From Helicobacter macacae MIT 99-5501 (GTDB taxonomy: Bacteria > Campylobacterota > Campylobacteria > Campylobacterales > Helicobacteraceae), in contig NZ_KI669455.1 in assembly GCF_000507845.1 (NCBI RefSeq), positions 67,441 to 131,440 of the forward strand: a DNA stretch of 64,000 nt, read 5' to 3'. A program made the translations under genes and the position numbers. The notes under the pieces are model-generated. The model was not told the origin of the DNA. It searched no databases and saw only the letters and a program-made list of their open reading frames with translations. How positions within the stretch are numbered: position 1 is the first letter of the stretch; each line of letters starts with the position of its first letter. Below, one piece after another: positions 9,101-16,419 of this stretch.

Positions 9101-9460
9101 CTACCGATGGACTCAAATTATGAATTTTGTTTTAGCCTTTTTAAAGATGATTTGATTTTGGTGCAGAAAAAGGAAATGAGCAAGGCGGAGTTGTGTTATT
9201 TTGCTGGATTTGACACTTCGGGTGGGCAAATCAAAGTCGAAAAACACGACAACCATTTTGCTACTCTTACGGACAATCAAAGGTTGCTTTTTAACATTGC
9301 AACACCAAAAGAAGTTGCGGGTAAAAGCATAGGTATCCAAAATCTAAAAGTCTTTGAAAAATGGCAGGTTTCGCCACTTGGCGAGGTAAGCAAGGCAGAG
9401 TTCAAAGAGCGAGAGCCTATCGCACTGAAATCCACTCCAAAAAGATTCTTGCAAGGATAG
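6110..9460 (+). CDS. cas9: Cas9, type II-C RNA-guided endonuclease
   Basis: 1116 aa, in the compact type II-C range. Cleaves DNA matched by crRNA:tracrRNA. Parts in order: RuvC-I LGFDIGVASIGWAF with D39; the arginine-rich bridge helix (RREARGVRRRLARRKGRL, about 80-97); an alpha-helical recognition lobe; RuvC-II IHLEFTR with E561; HNH LQIDHIYPYS with H641; RuvC-III NHLHHALDA with H797 and D800; and a C-terminal PAM-interacting part. All catalytic residues are present, so both nuclease sites should work. The ATG at 6110 has AAGGAG six bases upstream; GTG at 6104 is worse. An N-terminal Gln/Asn/Thr/Ser-rich extension of about 33 residues precedes RuvC-I, which normally starts near residue 8. Followed by cas1 after 5 bases. 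Confidence 0.97.
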   Translation: MSQNQNPNTQSHLNPTTQSSTQSNPQPTTQESLKILGFDIGVASIGWAFVEGGELKDCGVRIFTKAENPKDGSSLALPRREARGVRRRLARRKGRLNALKVLICKEFGLNRSDYLATAGELPKAYATSKETKSPYQLRAESLERKLSADEFARVILHIAKHRGYGNKHAKESSDDDSGKVKKAISENQKVMSEKGYTTAGQYLYGEFYQKARNFSEAEPKSPKNARGTQEFKNVRNKSENYARCLAQSELQKELEIIFAKQREFGFQFSDKKHKTINANGKLKELDFADAVLEIAFLQRPLKSFADKVGKCTFYEDKPRAPKDSLSAIEFVALTRIINTLANITKRSGEVYSADKVREILSIVLDKGEITYKNLRKVIALDERLQFPKDSKLDYAKEDAEKAKAIEFSKLKAFRKALGGSFEGFIRAELDSIATDIALIKSKDELKAKLANYQSLNDEQREKLSELSFDKFIDLSFKALEAILPLMRGDKDDKIYRYDEAWREAGLVEVAKKTQKGDSLPPLIEYEKDLANPVVARALAEYRKVLNALLKKHGKVHKIHLEFTRQAGVSSKERGEIIAEQNKRLKANEEARKRCEEYGLIPSGKNILKLKLWQEQGEFCVYSGKKITQSDLRDESTLQIDHIYPYSRSYDDSQNNKVLVFTDANQNKLNQTPYEAFGKDISKWNQILGRIEKLPKAKKNRITNKNFANKEAGFIARNIVDTSYIARLSASYTDAFIEFCPLAENEDTTLGRGEKGSKKHISVVNGSLTATMRHYWGLNTLLDGENSESKDRSNHLHHALDAIIIAYVNDSVIKAFSDFKKTQEQNKARLIAKEIESAEYKISRRFFSPSGFENNEAFRQAIKRKILGQSLESRENDMTINSEALGEKVGGIFVSKPPRKRARGALHKETFSSIDDKDLLKTYGGKEGVNRAIKLGKVRQIGSKIADNGTMVRVDIFRHKVSGKFYGVPIYTMDFALGILPNKAVVGGKDKSGVIKDWLPMDSNYEFCFSLFKDDLILVQKKEMSKAELCYFAGFDTSGGQIKVEKHDNHFATLTDNQRLLFNIATPKEVAGKSIGIQNLKVFEKWQVSPLGEVSKAEFKEREPIALKSTPKRFLQG

Positions 9461-9465
9461 CCAAA

Positions 9466-10707
9466 ATGTTTGATTCGCATTTTCGCACGCTATTTATAAG
9501 CAATCCTGCGCATTTGCGACTAGAATCCAAGCGACTAATCATAGAGCGCAAAGAATCTACTAGCCACCACAAAGCCCTAGCACACAAAGAAGCAAAAGAT
9601 AGCGATAACTTGAGTGATATATACTCTCCCTATAAAAGCGACAAAAAAGATAGCATAGCTATCCCACTAGCTGATATTGCCTATATCATACTAGAATCCC
9701 CGCGCATAACCCTTAGCTCCGCTCTGCTAGACGCACTCTCTACGCACAAAGTCGCACTTATATCGTGTGATAGCTCGCACTTGCCTAGCGGGATTTTTAC
9801 GCCATTTTTGGGGCACTATCGCTCGCTATCCGTGCTTGAGTCTCAAATCGCGCTAAAAAAGCAGACAAAAAGCATTATCTGGCAGCAAATCATAAAATCC
9901 AAAATCACCAATCAATGCTCCGCCCTAAAGCTAGCCAAACCAAATGAGACAAAAGCGATAGATTCTCTCCAAAGCCTAGCCAAATCTGTCCAGCTAGGAG
10001 ACTCTACCTACAATGAAGCAAAAGCTGCGGCAATCTACTTCAAAGCACTTTTTGGGAATAGCTTCATACGAATGCGTGATATAAATAGTCAAATAAACGC
10101 GATAAATGGACTAGAAACACAAGCCCAAGAAGCCCAAATGGCAAATAGCGATAGTGCAGTAGACGCGGCAGACACAAAAGATAGCGCGCCAAATGCTATC
10201 ATAAACTCCGCGCTGAACTATGGCTATGCCATAGTGAGGGCGGCTATCGTGCGCACTCTCTCTAGTAGCGGGCTAAACCCCGCACTTGGGCTATCCCACG
10301 CAAACGCGTTTAATCCATTTAACCTAGCTGATGACATCATCGAGCCATTTCGTGCGTTTGTAGACTCTCTAGTGGCGGAAATGCTCTCATTGGGTGAGTT
10401 TGGGCAATCTAGCGAGCTATCTCTACAAAACCGCACAAAGCTAGCTCAAATCCTAAGCACACAAGTGTGTATGCTCTGCTTTGCCCCTGCTACACAAGCG
10501 CACGCCACACATACCCAAAGTCTCTCAAACGCCACAAACAAAGGCAAGCTCTACCCGCTTATGCGTGCTGTAATCGTCTGCATACAAAGCCTAGTAAAGC
10601 TCATAGAATCAAATGGCGACATAAGCGGGCTAGGGTTTGATTTGCCTGTATTTATGGAGGATATTTCAAATGGAAGAGAAATTTATGAGGGTGCTAGTGA
10701 TGTTTGA
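9466..10707 (+). CDS. cas1: Cas1 spacer integrase, enlarged
   Basis: Integrates new spacers together with Cas2. 413 aa against roughly 300 in the usual type II family. The conserved core is recognisable: N-terminal FRTLFISNPAHLRLE, central YNEAKAAAIYFKALFG with catalytic E184, then GLSHANAFNPFNLADDIIEPFR with H278 and the D289/D290/E293 acidic cluster. The extra length lies in Ser/Lys/Asp- and Ala/Asp-rich insertions at about residues 27-62 and 215-245 and in the C-terminal third (about 345-370). I used the ATG at 9466, five bases after the cas9 stop; the frame stays open upstream inside cas9 but that part is a shadow. Overlaps cas2 by 38 bases. Confidence 0.95.
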   Translation: MFDSHFRTLFISNPAHLRLESKRLIIERKESTSHHKALAHKEAKDSDNLSDIYSPYKSDKKDSIAIPLADIAYIILESPRITLSSALLDALSTHKVALISCDSSHLPSGIFTPFLGHYRSLSVLESQIALKKQTKSIIWQQIIKSKITNQCSALKLAKPNETKAIDSLQSLAKSVQLGDSTYNEAKAAAIYFKALFGNSFIRMRDINSQINAINGLETQAQEAQMANSDSAVDAADTKDSAPNAIINSALNYGYAIVRAAIVRTLSSSGLNPALGLSHANAFNPFNLADDIIEPFRAFVDSLVAEMLSLGEFGQSSELSLQNRTKLAQILSTQVCMLCFAPATQAHATHTQSLSNATNKGKLYPLMRAVIVCIQSLVKLIESNGDISGLGFDLPVFMEDISNGREIYEGASDV

Positions 10708-10993
10708 TATGCCAACTTCTACCAAAGAGGACAGAAAGGCAAGTGCGAAATTTCGCAAAGACTTAATCAAAGAGGGGTTTATGATGCTGCAGTTTAGCGT
10801 GTATATGCGCATCTGCAAAGGCGTAGCAAGCGCAAACAATCATATTGATAGGCTATATCTCTACCTCCCGCGCAAAGGGCATATCCGCGCTTTGATACTT
10901 ACAGAGAAGCAGTTTGATAATATGCGACTTCTGCTAGGGCAAAAAAGTGAATGCGAGAGAGCAAACGCCCCAAGACAGCTGACTTTGTTTTAG
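10670..10993 (+). CDS. cas2: Cas2
   Basis: 107 aa, partner of Cas1 in spacer acquisition. The ferredoxin-like fold start is visible as MRVLVMFDMPTSTKEDRKA with the conserved Asp, followed by FRKDLIKEGFMMLQFSVYMR, the family's second strand-helix region. The ATG at 10670 has GGAGG about 9 bases upstream; a second ATG at 10685 with GAAGAG upstream would remove five residues. It overlaps the end of cas1, so translation is likely coupled. No csn2 or cas4 follows, which fits type II-C. The downstream gene is fldA, with its own leader. Confidence 0.95.
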   Translation: MEEKFMRVLVMFDMPTSTKEDRKASAKFRKDLIKEGFMMLQFSVYMRICKGVASANNHIDRLYLYLPRKGHIRALILTEKQFDNMRLLLGQKSECERANAPRQLTLF

Positions 10994-11186
10994 CGGATTT
11001 TGCTTTTTTTGTGGATTTTGTGCGTTTGTTTTGCGCTTTGGGTGGTGGGCTAGGGGGGTGGCTTAGGCTTAGTTTGGACTTAAAGTTTGTGTGATTTTGC
11101 GCTAAAAATGTGTGGATTTATTGCATTATTTAAGAAAATTTGGCATATTTATCGTTTCTAAATTTTATTCATAGAAAGGACACACA

Positions 11187-11681
11187 ATGGAAAAGATTGG
11201 AATCTTTTATGGAAGCGATGGCGGAAACGCTAAAGGCGTAGCAGAGAAAGTATCTAGCGCACTAGGAAATGCTGAGCTAATCGATGTGGCAAACGCAAGC
11301 AAAGACCAACTTGCAGGGTTCAAAAACCTTGTGCTTGTAACTCCTACTTATGGTAGTGGCGACTTGCAAAGCGATTGGGACGATTTTTTGGGCTCGCTTA
11401 GCGATGGCGATTTCTCGGGCAAAACTATCGGGCTTGTAGGACTTGGCGACCAAGACACTTATAGCGACACTTTTGCCGATGGTATCTCTCATATCTACGC
11501 AAAAGCAAAAGCAGGCAAAATCGTAGGACAAACTTCCACAGACGGCTATGAGTTTAGCGACTCTCAAGCGGTGGTAGATGGCAAGTTTGTAGGGCTTATC
11601 ATAGATGAAGACAATCAAGATGACAAGACAGATAGCAGAATCTCATCTTGGGTAGATTCTATCAAAGGTAGCTTTGCGTAA
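11187..11681 (+). CDS. fldA: Flavodoxin, long chain
   Basis: 164 aa FMN electron carrier. In Helicobacter it accepts electrons from pyruvate:flavodoxin oxidoreductase. The FMN phosphate loop is read as [16 protein letters not shown] near the N-terminus; [17 protein letters not shown] and [15 protein letters not shown] are the two further FMN-contacting loops. Strongly acidic, as expected. GAAAGGA lies before the ATG. It is followed by a hairpin terminator, so it is probably monocistronic. Confidence 0.96.
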   Translation: MEKIGIFYGSDGGNAKGVAEKVSSALGNAELIDVANASKDQLAGFKNLVLVTPTYGSGDLQSDWDDFLGSLSDGDFSGKTIGLVGLGDQDTYSDTFADGISHIYAKAKAGKIVGQTSTDGYEFSDSQAVVDGKFVGLIIDEDNQDDKTDSRISSWVDSIKGSFA

Positions 11682-11708
11682 GACTCTTTGCCTTAAAATA
11701 TTTCAAGT

Positions 11709-11765
11709 GCCTCCAAATCATTTACGCTTTTAGCTTAGGGCGGAGCGAGGGTTTGGAGGCTTTTT
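11709..11765 (+). terminator. Rho-independent terminator after fldA
   Basis: GCCTCCAAA at 11709-11717 pairs perfectly with TTTGGAGGC at 11752-11760, directly followed by five T at 11761-11765. The 34-base loop is long and may fold further. Confidence 0.7.
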
Positions 11766-11927
11766 ATTTTTAAACTTGCTTTAGCTTGGCTTTTCACTTC
11801 TATTTTTTTACTACTTTTTTTGTTTTTCGCTCATTTTAAGATTTTGCTTTTTTGTGGATTTTGTGCTACACTTTGGGAATATATTTTGCTTAAAATCCTT
11901 AATTTATTTCCCAAAAAGGATTTTCCT

Positions 11928-12677
11928 ATGAGCCCTATTAGTAGTATTTCTAGCACAAGCAGGACAGATACTTCCGCGCTAGCCGAGCTTTTTGCAAGTC
12001 GCTATGCCCCACAGAGTGCTACCCTGCCACAAACCCCAGCGCAAAATATTACCCAAGACATAAGCCAAGCCCAAAACCACCTAGACACAAGTGGTGCGAC
12101 TACTCCTGCTAGAGATTCTGCCAAAACAAACACGCAGCAACACCCTCAAACCACCCAAGATAGCAAAACTGATAGCAAAATCCCTTACAACAGCGCGGAA
12201 AAAGACACATTGCCAACTTTGCAAGACTTTATCCACGACCCTGCAAATGAGCAAAACTCCGCGCTAAATCTAGTAAGCCAAATCAACCAAATATCCAACA
12301 TAAACCAAGTAAGCGATACCCAAAATACCGCTCAAACACAGCAAGGTGTGCAATCTATAAGTCGACTTGAAGATACATTTACCCCATCAGATGAGCTTAG
12401 CGCGGCTATGAGGGCAAAATCGTATTTCAAAAACGCACTTATTGATGCTGATAGCTTCAAGGCTATGGCTCGCCAGCTTCACAATGACGGCGTAATCAAC
12501 CGCGATGAAATGATGATGGTGGATTTTTTGAGTGAAAAATCGCCAAATATATCGCTTAAGGATTTTGACTCTATGATAAAAAACGACAATCTTAGTCGTG
12601 AGATGCGCGGGCTTATCGCACAGCTTGTGCAAAAAATCCATTTGATGAATTACCTAAGTGGTGGCGCACTTGCCTAA
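11928..12677 (+). CDS. Unknown protein with structured C-terminal half
   Basis: 249 aa from the ATG at 11928, which follows AAAAAGGA. The frame stays open upstream, but that part is hydrophobic and has no ribosome site. The first 150 residues are low-complexity (Ser, Thr, Gln, Asn, Pro) and probably disordered. The last 100 residues are ordered and helical, from SRLEDTFTPSDELSAAMRAK through SYFKNALIDADSFKAMARQL to IAQLVQKIHLMNYL. There is no signal peptide or membrane segment. I do not recognise the family; a long disordered N-terminus with a helical C-terminal module is seen in several flagellar accessory proteins, but this is only analogy. Lies between fldA and ung on the same strand. Confidence 0.7.
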   Translation: MSPISSISSTSRTDTSALAELFASRYAPQSATLPQTPAQNITQDISQAQNHLDTSGATTPARDSAKTNTQQHPQTTQDSKTDSKIPYNSAEKDTLPTLQDFIHDPANEQNSALNLVSQINQISNINQVSDTQNTAQTQQGVQSISRLEDTFTPSDELSAAMRAKSYFKNALIDADSFKAMARQLHNDGVINRDEMMMVDFLSEKSPNISLKDFDSMIKNDNLSREMRGLIAQLVQKIHLMNYLSGGALA

Positions 12678-12799
12678 TGGGGCTAAAATAGCTCATAAAC
12701 GCGTTTGCTAAGTAAAATCTACTTAGACAAAATCTAGCAGACGCCACCCACAATCTAGCACAAAGATTGCCAAAACCTTGCCAAGCACCACAAATCACA

Positions 12800-13519
12800 A
12801 TGATACCAAAGACACTATCAAAGCAATGGGTGGATTTCCTAGATGATGAGTTTTCGCAACAATATTTTGGCGATATAGTAGCCCACTACAAAAACGCACT
12901 AAAATCCAACCAAACCATTTTCCCACCAAATCATCTTATTTTTAATGCTTTCAATCTAACTCCCCCACAAAATGTCAAAATCGTAATTTTAGGGCAAGAC
13001 CCATATCACGGGAGTGTGTTTATCACTGATAGTGAGGGAGTGAAGCGCGAAGTGCCACAGGCTATGGGACTAAGCTTTAGTGTGCCACTAGGTGTGCCTA
13101 TTCCACCTAGCTTAAAAAACATTTACAAAGAGCTGCAAATCTCACTTGGATTTCTCCCACCAAGACACGGGGATTTGAGTGCTTGGGCTCAAAGAGGTGT
13201 GCTACTTCTAAATGCGATTTTTTCTGTGCAAAAAGGCATAGCAGGCTCACATAAACACTTCGGGTGGGAGGCGTTTAGCGATAGTGTGATAAAAAAACTA
13301 TCTAGCAAAAAAGAGGGGCTTATCTTTATGCTATGGGGTAACTACGCAAAGCGCAAAGCAACCCTCATAGATTCTAGCAAGCACATTATCTTGCAAGCTG
13401 CCCATCCTAGCCCTCTAGCGCAAGGCTTTGTCGGCAGTGGCGTGTTTGCAAAGGCAAATACCGCGCTTATAGAAATGGGCAAGGAAGCATTTGATTGGAG
13501 CTTGCCACCCTTAGGCTAA
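12800..13519 (+). CDS. ung: Uracil-DNA glycosylase, family 1
   Basis: Removes uracil from DNA in base-excision repair. 239 aa. Motif A GQDPYH with the catalytic Asp is near residue 66; GVLLLNAIFSV is the conserved strand; and HPSPLAQGFVGSGVF is the minor-groove loop with the catalytic His. I placed the start at the ATG 12800, matching the family's N-terminal length (IPKTLSKQWVDFLDDEF); no strong ribosome site is seen. A short insertion (about residues 72-85) follows GQDPYHG and replaces the usual compact loop. This gene marks the left border of the accessory island. Confidence 0.93.
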   Translation: MIPKTLSKQWVDFLDDEFSQQYFGDIVAHYKNALKSNQTIFPPNHLIFNAFNLTPPQNVKIVILGQDPYHGSVFITDSEGVKREVPQAMGLSFSVPLGVPIPPSLKNIYKELQISLGFLPPRHGDLSAWAQRGVLLLNAIFSVQKGIAGSHKHFGWEAFSDSVIKKLSSKKEGLIFMLWGNYAKRKATLIDSSKHIILQAAHPSPLAQGFVGSGVFAKANTALIEMGKEAFDWSLPPLG

Positions 13520-13572
13520 CACTGCTAATATACTTAGAATCAAATCAAAATTCCAACAAAAATCACGCATAG

Positions 13573-13941
13573 ATGAACTTGCTAAAAAACCTTATAAAAA
13601 ATTTACCAGCAAAAATCCACGATTCGCACAGACGCGAATCTATGATTTTATGCTACTTTTTGCGCCATATAATAATATTGGATTTGGCATTGAATGCTGA
13701 GCTAACGCTTTATCAATATGCTTTTAACAAACAAATCTATCTAACCACGCCACACACGCTATTTATGGCACTTAAAACAATAAACATTAGCTGGACTTAT
13801 GTGGAGAGCGATGAGAAAGTGAAAGAAGCGTTTGGCGAAATGGAGAAAATTTATGATAAATTTGAATTGTTGTGCAAGGACTTTAAAATCTTTGTTACAA
13901 TATCGCAGTTTTTGTATGATATTGAAAGAGATTCAAAGTAG
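13573..13941 (+). CDS. Hypothetical protein (122 aa)
   Basis: The frame begins shortly after ung and is AT-richer than it. The product has a basic N-terminus, a hydrophobic central stretch (ILCYFLRHIIILDLALNAEL), then a mostly helical acidic C-terminal half (VKEAFGEMEKIYDKFELL). No family is recognised. The ribosome site is weak (AGATGAAC context). It may be a small gene of the accessory island or a decayed one, as it lies beside clear gene remnants. Confidence 0.4.
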   Translation: MNLLKNLIKNLPAKIHDSHRRESMILCYFLRHIIILDLALNAELTLYQYAFNKQIYLTTPHTLFMALKTINISWTYVESDEKVKEAFGEMEKIYDKFELLCKDFKIFVTISQFLYDIERDSK

Positions 13942-14009
13942 TACATTGTGGTATATTGATTTACACTAAAAAGCAAGGTTAGCCATTTTCGTCTTTTTTA
14001 TCACTGCGC

Positions 14010-14280
14010 TTATGAGATTTGCTTGTCCTTTGGTAATTTTGTGGTATTTTTTAGAATAAAACTTTGTCTGGCAAGTGAGGTAATAATCGCAGGGATAAGC
14101 GATAGCCAAGCATTTGGCTTATCTTACACTACAAGGTAGGCAAATATCCCCAAACTCCCTACGATAAATATAAACGCACTCAGTGCCCCAAGCCCTTGCA
14201 GGGCATAAAACCAACGCATATTGCTCTCTCTATCTCTTTGCTCGACTTTTTCTAGCCCAATGAATTTAAAACGCTTGATG
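14010..14280 (-). pseudogene. Remnant of a small membrane protein gene
   Basis: On the minus strand one frame reads IKRFKFIGLEKVEQRD, then a hydrophobic segment WFYALQGLGALSAFIFIVGSLGIFAYLVV, then a TAA, and in the same frame continues DKPNAWLSLIPAIITSLARQ and ends at 14010. The continuity of a protein-like sequence across an in-frame stop, and the missing start, indicate a broken gene. The layout (amphipathic helix followed by two hydrophobic segments) recalls the C-terminus of DUF2335-type membrane proteins, a weak resemblance only. Confidence 0.45.
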
Positions 14281-14456
14281 AGTGGGGATTAACTAAACTT
14301 GCAAAAGAAACTGAAAAACAATTCACACCCAAAGAGCTGGAGCAAATGCGACAAGAAGTTAAAAGAGATATGATGAGGATATATAAAAAGAACGCAAGGT
14401 GTAATAGGTTACAATGCTTGATTTTGCACGAAATTTCCACATTGCCTTCTTTTTGA
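14256..14456 (+). pseudogene. Fragment of an unidentified gene
   Basis: A plus-strand frame with protein-like composition, but without a start codon, reads NEFKTLDEWGLTKLAKETEK, then QFTPKELEQMRQEVKRDMM and RIYKKNA. It begins just after a stop codon at 14253-14255 and abuts the minus-strand remnant on the other side. It looks like an internal or C-terminal piece of a helical protein left by a rearrangement. Function unknown. Confidence 0.35.
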
Positions 14457-14556
14457 AATATTGTGCTTATATTACAAATTAAATTAAGCAAAATTTGATA
14501 CAATTCCACACTTTTTAAAATGGTAGCGTAATACCAAAAAGTATTAAAGGGTTAAA

Positions 14557-15627
14557 ATGGCGCAAGTAGATATGATTACTATACAAGGCTACAAATCTAT
14601 TAAATATTTGGAGGATTTTACACTTACAAAATTAAATATTCTTATTGGTGCTAATGGGGTGGGTAAAAGTAACTTTATCTCTATTTTTAGACTACTTAAT
14701 GAAATGTATAATAAGAGATTGCAACTTTACACACAAAGCAAATCTCCTGATAATTTTTTATATTTTGGTAGAAAGCAGACAGACAAAATTTATTTTAAAT
14801 TTCAATTTGATAGTAATTCATACAAGGTCACTATCAGTCCTACTCAAGAAAATAAACTCTTGATTGAAAGTGAATATGTAGGTTTTTTGAAGCACGAGTA
14901 TTTGATAGGCAATAACTTAGAAGAAAGCCATATTAGTGAAGCTGGAAGCTATGCTAGGTCTAAAGCTGTCGGAATATATTCTGCTTACTATATAAGCAAA
15001 TGGAAAATCTATCATTTCCACGATACAAGCGATACTTCAAAAATGAAAGGAAAAAGTGCTAGTATTGATAATCTTATCTTTAAGCAAGATGCTGAAAATC
15101 TAGCACCTTATCTTAAAATGCTTAAAGATAAATTCACACAGCATTACGAGCAAATCATAGCAACTATACAAATGGTTGCACCATTTTTCGGTGGATTTGT
15201 GCTAAGAGATGATGAATATATTCAGCTTGAATGGTTTGATAAAACAGACCCGGATACGCCATTTAAGGCGCATTATTTATCAGATGGCACATTGCGATTT
15301 ATCGCTCTTGCGACTTTATTATTGCAGCCTTTTGAGCTAATGCCAGATACACTTATCATTGATGAGCCTGAGCTTGGGCTTCACCCATTCGCGCTTTGCA
15401 TTTTAAGCGATTTGATTAAGCGAGCAAGTAAAGAAAAACAAATCATTATTTCTTCGCAATCAGTAGAACTTATCAATTATTTTGAGCCACAAGATATTAT
15501 TGTTGTGGATAGAATGGACAATCAATCCACCTTTAAAAGATTAGATGCTACTGACTTGGAATCTTGGCTAAAAGATTATTCGTTAGGCGAAATTTGGAAA
15601 AGTAATCTCATAGGCGGTCGTCCTTAA
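14557..15627 (+). CDS. AAA ATPase of the OLD/ABC-like class (defence-type)
   Basis: 356 aa. N-terminal Walker A is IGANGVGKSNFISIFRLL near residue 31; the ABC-type signature region is SDGTLRFIALATLLL; Walker B is TLIIDEPELGLHPFAL; and a switch region IIISSQSVELINYF follows. This is the SMC/OLD-like 'AAA_21' architecture found in many antiphage ATPases. The next gene starts at the last base of this gene's stop codon and encodes a DUF4276-type protein, so the two form a unit in which the ATPase probably senses or gates the partner nuclease. The base composition is clearly more AT-rich than the flanking genes, with few of the CGC-rich codons common elsewhere, suggesting transfer. AAAGGG precedes the ATG. 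Confidence 0.85.
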   Translation: MAQVDMITIQGYKSIKYLEDFTLTKLNILIGANGVGKSNFISIFRLLNEMYNKRLQLYTQSKSPDNFLYFGRKQTDKIYFKFQFDSNSYKVTISPTQENKLLIESEYVGFLKHEYLIGNNLEESHISEAGSYARSKAVGIYSAYYISKWKIYHFHDTSDTSKMKGKSASIDNLIFKQDAENLAPYLKMLKDKFTQHYEQIIATIQMVAPFFGGFVLRDDEYIQLEWFDKTDPDTPFKAHYLSDGTLRFIALATLLLQPFELMPDTLIIDEPELGLHPFALCILSDLIKRASKEKQIIISSQSVELINYFEPQDIIVVDRMDNQSTFKRLDATDLESWLKDYSLGEIWKSNLIGGRP

Positions 15628-16295
15628 TGAAAAGAGTTTATATACTTTGTGAGGGACAAAGTGAGGAAGTATTTATTAGGCAAGTTTTAGCCCCCTACTT
15701 TATCAATATAAATTCACAACATTGTCTTATCCCCATAGTTACAAAAACTTCCGCTGGACACAAGGGTGGCGGTTTGAAATATCATAGAATAAAAAAAGAG
15801 ATTCTAGCCCTGCTTAATCACAAAGAAGCCTTTGTAAGCACATTTTTTGATTATTATGCCCTGCCTAATGATTTTCCAAAATATGACAAACAAAATGGTG
15901 ATATTTATGAGAAAGTCGCTATTTTAGAGCAGGGTTTTTATGAGGATATAAATGATAGTGACGACTGCTACCAAAGATTTTTCCCGCATATTCAGCCTTA
16001 TGAATTTGAAAGTCTGCTATTTAGTGATATTGATAAAATTATTCAGGCAGACACAGAGTGGAGCAATAATAAATCTTACTTTATTGGGCTTAAAGCGATT
16101 ATTGATGAATTTAACAACCCAGAATTGATTAACAACTCTCTACAAACCAGCCCATCACATAGACTAAAAAATATATTGCCAACATATAGAAAGGTTTTGC
16201 ACGGCAAAATTATTACTGAAAAGATAACCATTACACACATAAGAGAAAAATGTAGCCATTTCAATGAGTGGTGTAAGAAAATTGCATCGTTGTAA
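15627..16295 (+). CDS. DUF4276 (TOPRIM-like) protein, partner of the ATPase
   Basis: 222 aa. N-terminal VYILCEGQSEEVFIRQVLAP is the first conserved block with its Glu; STFFDYYALPNDFP follows with an acidic residue near 74; and HIQPYEFESLLFSD is the third block, diagnostic of DUF4276. The arrangement of one Glu and a later acidic pair is TOPRIM-like, so a metal-dependent nuclease is plausible. The gene starts on the last base of the ATPase stop codon. ATPase plus TOPRIM as two genes equals a split OLD nuclease in design and is reminiscent of PARIS and AbiL-type systems, but I cannot assign it to a named one. AT-rich, like its partner. Confidence 0.8.
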   Translation: MKRVYILCEGQSEEVFIRQVLAPYFININSQHCLIPIVTKTSAGHKGGGLKYHRIKKEILALLNHKEAFVSTFFDYYALPNDFPKYDKQNGDIYEKVAILEQGFYEDINDSDDCYQRFFPHIQPYEFESLLFSDIDKIIQADTEWSNNKSYFIGLKAIIDEFNNPELINNSLQTSPSHRLKNILPTYRKVLHGKIITEKITITHIREKCSHFNEWCKKIASL

Positions 16296-16419
16296 TATTT
16301 ATAAACACTATGACATAGCAGTGCTTTCGTAAAATCCAAAGTGAAAATGAAATGGAAAATGCGCAAATTTAATAAGTGTTGCGATAAAATTGCCATAAAT
16401 ATTTTTACTTAGGGGCTTT

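Noticed and set aside
9361..9465. Upstream extension of cas1 inside cas9
   Set aside because: The extra 35 residues lie in the end of cas9 in another frame; the ATG at 9466 fits family length and operon spacing.
10994..11186. Extra cas gene (csn2 or cas4) behind cas2
   Set aside because: No open frame of suitable size; the region is a T-rich intergenic stretch leading to fldA.
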